From Microcaldota archaeon (GTDB lineage Archaea; Micrarchaeota; Micrarchaeia; Micrarchaeales; Micrarchaeaceae), in assembly GCA_021793035.1 (NCBI GenBank), contig JAJYTM010000024.1, positions 1 to 8,816 of the forward strand: a stretch of 8,816 bases of DNA, given 5' to 3'. Every line of letters begins with the position of its first letter. Position 1 is the stretch's first letter. Positions 5,375-8,816 of the stretch are shown piece by piece. The notes under the pieces are model-generated. The model made no database searches. It saw nothing but the letters and a program-made list of their open reading frames with translations, and was not told the origin of the DNA. The translations under genes and the position numbers were made by a program.

Positions 5375-6112
5375 TCAGCCCCACACGTCGGCCTTGACCT
5401 TGTTCTGGTCAACATTCAACGCCGTCAAGGTGTTCTTCATTGCTTTCACGAACTCGAGCGGTCCGCATATATAGACAGTGCGATCATTGAGGTCCTTTAC
5501 ATATTTGGCTACCATATTGGAGTCTATATGGCCTTTCTCGCCCGTCCAGCCATCGTTCTCCTGCGGCCTGGTCACAGTAACTACCATGTTCATGCCCAGC
5601 CTTCCCCTGAGGTCTTCGAGCTCTGTCTTCCTTATTATCTCATTAGGAAACCTGACGCTGTAAAGCAGTACTATGTCCGTCCCGGACTTTTGCGCATCTA
5701 TCTCCTTGAGCATCGACATGAATGGCGCCAGCCCGGTGCCGCCTGCTATGAACAGCACTTTCTTGTCCTGCGAAGGGATGAACCTGAACTGCCCGTATGG
5801 GCCTGTCATGTAATAGACGTCACCCACTTTCGCATCCTCGAGTTTCGATGTTAGTCTGCCATGAACCATATGTATGAAGAAATCAATTGTCTCGGAATTT
5901 GGTGCAGAAGCTATGGAGAATGCCCTAGTTACCTTCTCATTCGTAGACTTGTCAACATACGTAAGCATCACGAACATGCCTGGGTCAAACGATAGCGTCG
6001 AACCATCCTGAGCCTTGTACCTGAACACATCTACGTCTGGCGTATCCTTCAATATTTCCGTAAGTAGATACGGTTTTTGGTTTATCGATATATTGTGCGG
6101 CGATTCTGCCAT
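5375..6112 (-). CDS. FAD/NAD(P)H oxidoreductase, ferredoxin-NADP reductase family, no iron-sulfur domain
   Basis: A two-domain flavoprotein reductase of 245 residues. The FAD-binding barrel (about 10-110) has the RAFS form of the RxYS motif (63-66) and GPYGQFRF (104-111). The NAD(P) domain (about 117-245) has FIAGGTGLAPFMSML (121-135), LLYSVR (149-154) and YICGP (215-219), and the chain ends ADVWG, with Trp near the terminus as often seen over the flavin. Cys217 is the only cysteine, so no 2Fe-2S cluster is carried. It would pass electrons between NAD(P)H and a separate carrier such as a ferredoxin, flavodoxin or oxygenase component; the partner is not encoded here. ATG 6112 is 25 nt from a TATA box. 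It converges on the COG1709-type gene with 14 nt between. Alternatives are a flavin reductase or a stray subunit of a larger complex. Confidence 0.9.
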   Translation of the reverse strand: MAESPHNISINQKPYLLTEILKDTPDVDVFRYKAQDGSTLSFDPGMFVMLTYVDKSTNEKVTRAFSIASAPNSETIDFFIHMVHGRLTSKLEDAKVGDVYYMTGPYGQFRFIPSQDKKVLFIAGGTGLAPFMSMLKEIDAQKSGTDIVLLYSVRFPNEIIRKTELEDLRGRLGMNMVVTVTRPQENDGWTGEKGHIDSNMVAKYVKDLNDRTVYICGPLEFVKAMKNTLTALNVDQNKVKADVWG

Positions 6113-6132
6113 TTTACCACTGAAGTCTTGCG

Positions 6133-6140
6133 AAATATAA
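6133..6140 (-). promoter_or_regulatory. TATA box of the flavoprotein reductase gene
   Basis: On the minus strand this reads TTATATTT, centred 25 nt upstream of ATG 6112, again predicting a leaderless mRNA. Confidence 0.5.
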
Positions 6141-6160
6141 CGGCAATTACGAAATCAACA

Positions 6161-6170
6161 AATATTATAT
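6161..6170 (+). promoter_or_regulatory. Candidate TATA box of the 96-residue protein gene
   Basis: AATATTATAT predicts transcription near 6193 and a 13-nt leader before ATG 6206. A better-looking TATA sequence, TTTATATAAAT at 6195-6205, directly abuts the ATG and would place the start site inside the gene, so it may instead be only the AT-rich start region. Confidence 0.35.
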
Positions 6171-6205
6171 GCAATGTTTATTAGATTGTACTGATTTATA
6201 TAAAT

Positions 6206-6496
6206 ATGGCAACAAGTGGGAAAGCATCTGCGCATCGAAGCGTAAAGATATACCTCGAAGAGCACAACGATCTCATAGAGGAAATAAGCATAGAGGCGAC
6301 CGAGCTGGAATTCCCGAAAGAACATGTGCCAATACTGGAGATGCACCTGATAGGCAGGAGGATGACGCGCAATGACATAAGGCGGGCGTTAGCCGAAGTG
6401 TACGAGGCGACGGGGAGCTCGCTCTCAAGCGAAGATGAAGAGGCCTTGGTGGGGTCCATATTGGCTGTGAAGAAGAGCAGCAGTGCCGCAGTATAG
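6206..6496 (+). CDS. Unrecognised 96-residue acidic protein
   Basis: I do not recognise this protein. It starts MATSGKASAH and ends in a low-complexity Ser/Ala tail (KKSSSAAV). Between them are probable helices: SVKIYLEEHNDLIEEI (12-27), a Glu-rich stretch with ELEFPKEHVPILEMHLIGRRM (33-53), TRNDIRRALAEVYEATG (54-70), and SSEDEEALVGSILAVKK (74-90). No Cys, no membrane segment and no signal peptide are present. The helical, charged make-up suggests a small cytosolic or nucleoprotein-associated factor. Internal TRNDIRRAL could be part of a DNA-binding helix, but that is speculation. Codon use (ATA, AGG, GAG) matches the neighbours, and the gene has its own upstream promoter region, which supports it being real. 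It converges on the alpha/beta hydrolase gene across an inverted repeat. Confidence 0.75.
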   Translation: MATSGKASAHRSVKIYLEEHNDLIEEISIEATELEFPKEHVPILEMHLIGRRMTRNDIRRALAEVYEATGSSLSSEDEEALVGSILAVKKSSSAAV

Positions 6497-6520
6497 GGCG
6501 TGTGCGGATGCACGGCCTAT
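6493..6520. terminator. Inverted repeat joining two convergent gene ends, possible bidirectional terminator
   Basis: The arms ATAGGGCGTG (6493-6502) and CACGGCCTAT (6511-6520) pair over nine of ten positions (one G-G mismatch) around the 8-nt loop TGCGGATG. The arms include the TAG stop codons of both flanking genes. There is no U-tract on either side, so it is not a classical intrinsic terminator. It may stabilise the 3' ends of both mRNAs or limit read-through. Confidence 0.4.
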
Positions 6521-7254
6521 CCAATAAAGTCAGCCATAATGCTTGCAACTTCCTCCGGATTCGTATAGTGCGGATCATGCCCGGCTCCGTCAATCATCCT
6601 GAACGAGCTCCCTTTGATGCCCGATTTGAGTATATCTGAATAAGATATGTCGACGATTTTGTCATCGCTTCCCCAGATTATCATGCACTTGCATCTTATC
6701 TTCGAGAGCACCGCGCTATCGAGCCATCCGGAAGTTTCTGCATCTGCATTCATTATGCTCTCCATCACATATCTGTCGTTGCCGTTGATCTCAAGCAGCA
6801 CCTTCAACATGTTCGCCTTGTAGCTATCTTCCTCGCCCCTGTCAATTATGTCCGTGAAATACTCTTTTATGCCTGCAGCATCTTCGAGCATGATCCCGCT
6901 CAGGCCCTCGTATTCGGCAGCATACCTGGCTGCAATCCACCCCCCGTAGGAATGTCCGAAGAGGTAGCAATCAGATATCCCAGAGGAATCAATGAATTCA
7001 TGGACTGCCTGCACCTGCGCGTCTATGTGGTACGTTATGTGCGGCTTATCCGACTTGCCGTGCCCAAGCAGGTCAACAAGATATACGTCTGTGCTATCCG
7101 GTAGGAATCCTACGAGCCTCTTCCAGACGCGCGAAGACGCCCCTACCCCATGAAGGAATACCACGCGTGGCGCTGCGCCTTTGTGATGCTTGTAGTACAG
7201 ATTGCCTAAAGAGATCGATGCATAGCCCTCATCAAAATCATTGTCGTAGTCCAT
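6517..7254 (-). CDS. Alpha/beta hydrolase in the 2-oxoacid dehydrogenase operon
   Basis: A serine hydrolase of the alpha/beta fold with 245 residues. The oxyanion-hole region is VVFLHGVGAS (31-40), followed by LVDLLGHGKSDKP (59-71). The nucleophile is Ser102 in GHSYGG, the acid is probably Asp198 in WGSDDK, and the base is His226 in GAGH. A cap region (about 128-180) lies between the nucleophile and the acid. I start at ATG 7254: it lies 10 nt after the lpdA stop, which contributes a GAGG-like ribosome site, and an upstream extension would overlap lpdA and be Arg-rich nonsense. The substrate is unknown: esterase, thioesterase, or C-C or lactone hydrolase are all open. Its place as last gene after E2 and E3 suggests clearing or supplying an acyl substrate of that complex. 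Confidence 0.9.
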   Translation of the reverse strand: MDYDNDFDEGYASISLGNLYYKHHKGAAPRVVFLHGVGASSRVWKRLVGFLPDSTDVYLVDLLGHGKSDKPHITYHIDAQVQAVHEFIDSSGISDCYLFGHSYGGWIAARYAAEYEGLSGIMLEDAAGIKEYFTDIIDRGEEDSYKANMLKVLLEINGNDRYVMESIMNADAETSGWLDSAVLSKIRCKCMIIWGSDDKIVDISYSDILKSGIKGSSFRMIDGAGHDPHYTNPEEVASIMADFIG

Positions 7255-7264
7255 GCACTTGCCC

Positions 7265-8632
7265 TCAGCGCTTGTTGTCCCCGTAATAGAAATGTATGGG
7301 CCTCCCCATTGCGGCCTCCGCTGCTTCCTGGACCGCCTCGCTATATGTCGGATGCGGATGTATCGTATCCGCAATGTCTTCCACGCTCGCACCCATCTCT
7401 ATGGCAAGCGCAGCCTCAGCTATCATTGCGTTGGCGTCATCTGATACTATCTCAACGCCTTTCACTACCTTGTTGCTGTCATACGCTATCTTGACGAAGC
7501 CTTTTGTGCTGTTCAACGCTATCGCCCTTCCAAGGGCGCTCAATGGGAATTTTGTAACAGATATGCCCTCTCCTTCAATCGTTCCAACTATGGCGATCTC
7601 TGGGTCGGAAAATATAACTGCAGGCACGACTATGTTGTCGTATCCAGAATTCTGGCCCGATGCGGCTTCCCCAGCCACAACCCCCTGGCGCATAGCCTTG
7701 TGCGCCAGCATGGGCTCGCCTACAACATCCCCTACTGCATATATGTTCTCGTCTGCAGTCTTGAGCGTGCCATCAACTTCTATGAAACCCTTGCTGTTGA
7801 GCGTGACCTTTGTATTCTCCAATCCAAGCCCTTTCGTAAACGGCGATAGGCCTATCGCACCCACTATAACCTCAGAATCTATCTTTGTTCCATCGCTTAG
7901 CGTTATTGATGTGCTATCATATGAAGATGGGCTTACTCCTTTATGCACCTTTACACCAAGGGCTTCCATGCCTTTCTTGACAAGTGATGTTGCCTCCTCG
8001 TCAAAATGGGACAGCACGTCAGATCTCGCTATTATGTGCACCTCCGTGCCAAGCTTGGCATAGAGCGTTCCGATTTCAACCGCGACATATCCTGCCCCTA
8101 TTATGCTCATGCTCTTCGGTATGAAGTCCAGCATAAGTGCTTTCTTGTAATCTATTATCCTATCAGAGAACTCGAAGCCCTTCAATGCCGTCGGCTCTGA
8201 TCCAGTCGCAATTATGGCCTTCTTGAAATCAATCTCGACGCCATCAGTCAGCTGCAGCTTGCTGCCCGATATGAATGTTGCTTCTGCCTCGAAAACATCT
8301 ATGCCATGTGCCTTGCAGAGGAACTTCACTCCGTTCTCCAGCTTTTCCGATACGCCCATCCTCCACGCATACATCTTCTTGGGGTCTACCGATACCTTCC
8401 CGGTTATGCCGAATTCTGCAGAATTATTTGCATCATGCACTATGTCGGATATGTGTATCAGCGTCTTTGAGGGTATGCAGGCATAGTTCAGGCAATGCCC
8501 GCCCATCTTGCCCTTCTCTATTATTGCAACGCTCTTTCCGAGTTCAGCGGCTCTTATTGCAGCGATATACCCCCCAACGCCTCCTCCTATCACTGCAATA
8601 TCCACGTCCTCAGGTATAGAACCCATGACCAT
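7265..8632 (-). CDS. lpdA: Dihydrolipoamide dehydrogenase (E3)
   Basis: E3 reoxidises the dihydrolipoyl arm of E2 with NAD+ via FAD and a redox disulfide. The 455-residue chain has the FAD motif GGGVGG (about 16-21), redox pair Cys47-x4-Cys52 in GGHCLNYACIPSK, ATGSEP (about 142-147), the NAD motif IIGAGYVAVEIG (about 177-188), the second FAD contact YAVGDVV (near 310), and the catalytic dyad His427/Glu432 in HPHPTYSE. The family usually reads GGTCLNxGCIPSK, so His and Ala replace Thr and Gly at the disulfide loop; the essential Cys residues remain. I choose ATG 8632, because AGGTG lies 6 nt upstream; GTG 8641, directly after the E2 stop, and ATG 8626 are alternatives. The gene follows E2 with no real gap, and the hydrolase follows it after 10 nt. 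Confidence 0.96.
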   Translation of the reverse strand: MVMGSIPEDVDIAVIGGGVGGYIAAIRAAELGKSVAIIEKGKMGGHCLNYACIPSKTLIHISDIVHDANNSAEFGITGKVSVDPKKMYAWRMGVSEKLENGVKFLCKAHGIDVFEAEATFISGSKLQLTDGVEIDFKKAIIATGSEPTALKGFEFSDRIIDYKKALMLDFIPKSMSIIGAGYVAVEIGTLYAKLGTEVHIIARSDVLSHFDEEATSLVKKGMEALGVKVHKGVSPSSYDSTSITLSDGTKIDSEVIVGAIGLSPFTKGLGLENTKVTLNSKGFIEVDGTLKTADENIYAVGDVVGEPMLAHKAMRQGVVAGEAASGQNSGYDNIVVPAVIFSDPEIAIVGTIEGEGISVTKFPLSALGRAIALNSTKGFVKIAYDSNKVVKGVEIVSDDANAMIAEAALAIEMGASVEDIADTIHPHPTYSEAVQEAAEAAMGRPIHFYYGDNKR

Positions 8633-8638
8633 CAAAAA

Positions 8639-8643
8639 CACCT
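8639..8643 (-). promoter_or_regulatory. Ribosome binding site of lpdA
   Basis: AGGTG on the minus strand overlaps the E2 stop codon TAG and sits 6 nt before ATG 8632. It decides the choice among the three possible lpdA starts and implies translational coupling to E2. Confidence 0.5.
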
Positions 8644-8816
8644 ACAGCATTTCAAGGAACTCGGGGTCTTCCAGATAGCCCTTTATCGCGTTACCGAATT
8701 TTACTGCCTCCGCGCCGTCTACAACCCTATGGTCGAAGGTCAGCGAGAAAGGCAGCACCTTGCCTATAACTATCTTCCCGTCCTTTACTACCGGCATGTC
8801 CCTTATGAGGTGCACT
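8642..8816 (-). CDS. Dihydrolipoamide acyltransferase (E2), C-terminal end
   Basis: Only the last 57 residues of E2 are in the window; the 5' part lies beyond the right edge. E2 transfers the acyl group from its lipoyl arm to CoA and forms the core of 2-oxoacid dehydrogenase complexes. The catalytic signature DHRVVDG is present (His29 and Asp33 of this fragment), in the context LPFSLTFDHRVVDGAEA, followed by the usual helix and the ending DPEFLEML, close to the family's standard C-terminus. The fragment cannot tell whether the complex acts on pyruvate, branched-chain 2-oxoacids, 2-oxoglutarate or acetoin. The stop codon touches the start region of lpdA, so E2, E3 and the hydrolase form one operon read leftwards. 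E1 subunits would be expected upstream, to the right. Confidence 0.93.
   Translation of the reverse strand, partial: VHLIRDMPVVKDGKIVIGKVLPFSLTFDHRVVDGAEAVKFGNAIKGYLEDPEFLEML

Noticed and set aside
7255..7392. 46-residue N-terminal extension of the alpha/beta hydrolase
   Set aside because: It would overlap the 3' end of lpdA, is Arg-rich with no domain, and ATG 7254 has good operon spacing.
7296..8063. 255-codon + strand frame over lpdA
   Set aside because: Low-complexity Ser/Thr/Pro-rich antisense translation opposite a clear E3 enzyme; long antisense frames are expected from this codon use.
1..8816. CRISPR arrays, insertion sequences, integrase or toxin-antitoxin modules
   Set aside because: No spaced direct repeats, terminal repeats, or transposase, integrase or Cas-like proteins were seen on either strand; the genes are mostly housekeeping.

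Overview
The window reads as a compact archaeal chromosome segment. The evidence is a type 2 isopentenyl-diphosphate isomerase, an archaeal/eukaryal-type peptidyl-tRNA hydrolase (Pth2), a regulator of the archaeal COG1709 type, AT-rich TATA boxes about 25 nt upstream of several start codons, heavy use of ATA (Ile) and AGG (Arg), and convergent genes separated by only 10-20 nt. GC content looks to be in the mid-to-high 40s percent. A small-genome archaeon such as a Micrarchaeota/ARMAN-type or Thermoplasmata-like acidophile would fit, including the low-charge, Asn-rich surface protein, but the lineage is a guess. No mobile element, CRISPR array or rRNA is visible.

Left part (1-2535): an unresolved edge of about 140 bp; fni (isoprenoid precursor isomerisation) on +; pth2 on - converging on it; a 53-residue Cys4 metal-binding microprotein on + with a desulforedoxin-like Cys pattern; a HIT-family nucleotide hydrolase on -; then tRNA-Lys(UUU) on + behind a TATA box and an inverted repeat.

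Middle (2539-6112): an M16 zinc peptidase on - ends 3 nt from the tRNA. It is divergent from a two-gene unit on +, made of a densely glycosylatable two-TM surface protein followed after 4 nt by an HTH regulator (COG1709 type). A stand-alone FAD/NAD(P)H reductase of the ferredoxin-NADP reductase family converges on that unit.

Right part (6206-8816): an unrecognised 96-residue acidic protein on + meets, across a near-perfect 28-nt inverted repeat, the end of a - strand operon. That operon is read E2 acyltransferase (cut by the window edge), E3 dihydrolipoamide dehydrogenase, then an alpha/beta hydrolase. E2 and E3 are core parts of a 2-oxoacid dehydrogenase complex, in which E2 transfers the acyl group to CoA and E3 reoxidises the lipoyl arm with NAD+; the hydrolase is an unassigned extra member.

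The most interesting points are the glycoprotein/regulator pair, the desulforedoxin-like microprotein, the tRNA-Lys with C instead of U at T-loop position 55, the E2-E3-hydrolase arrangement, and the repeated leaderless promoter geometry.
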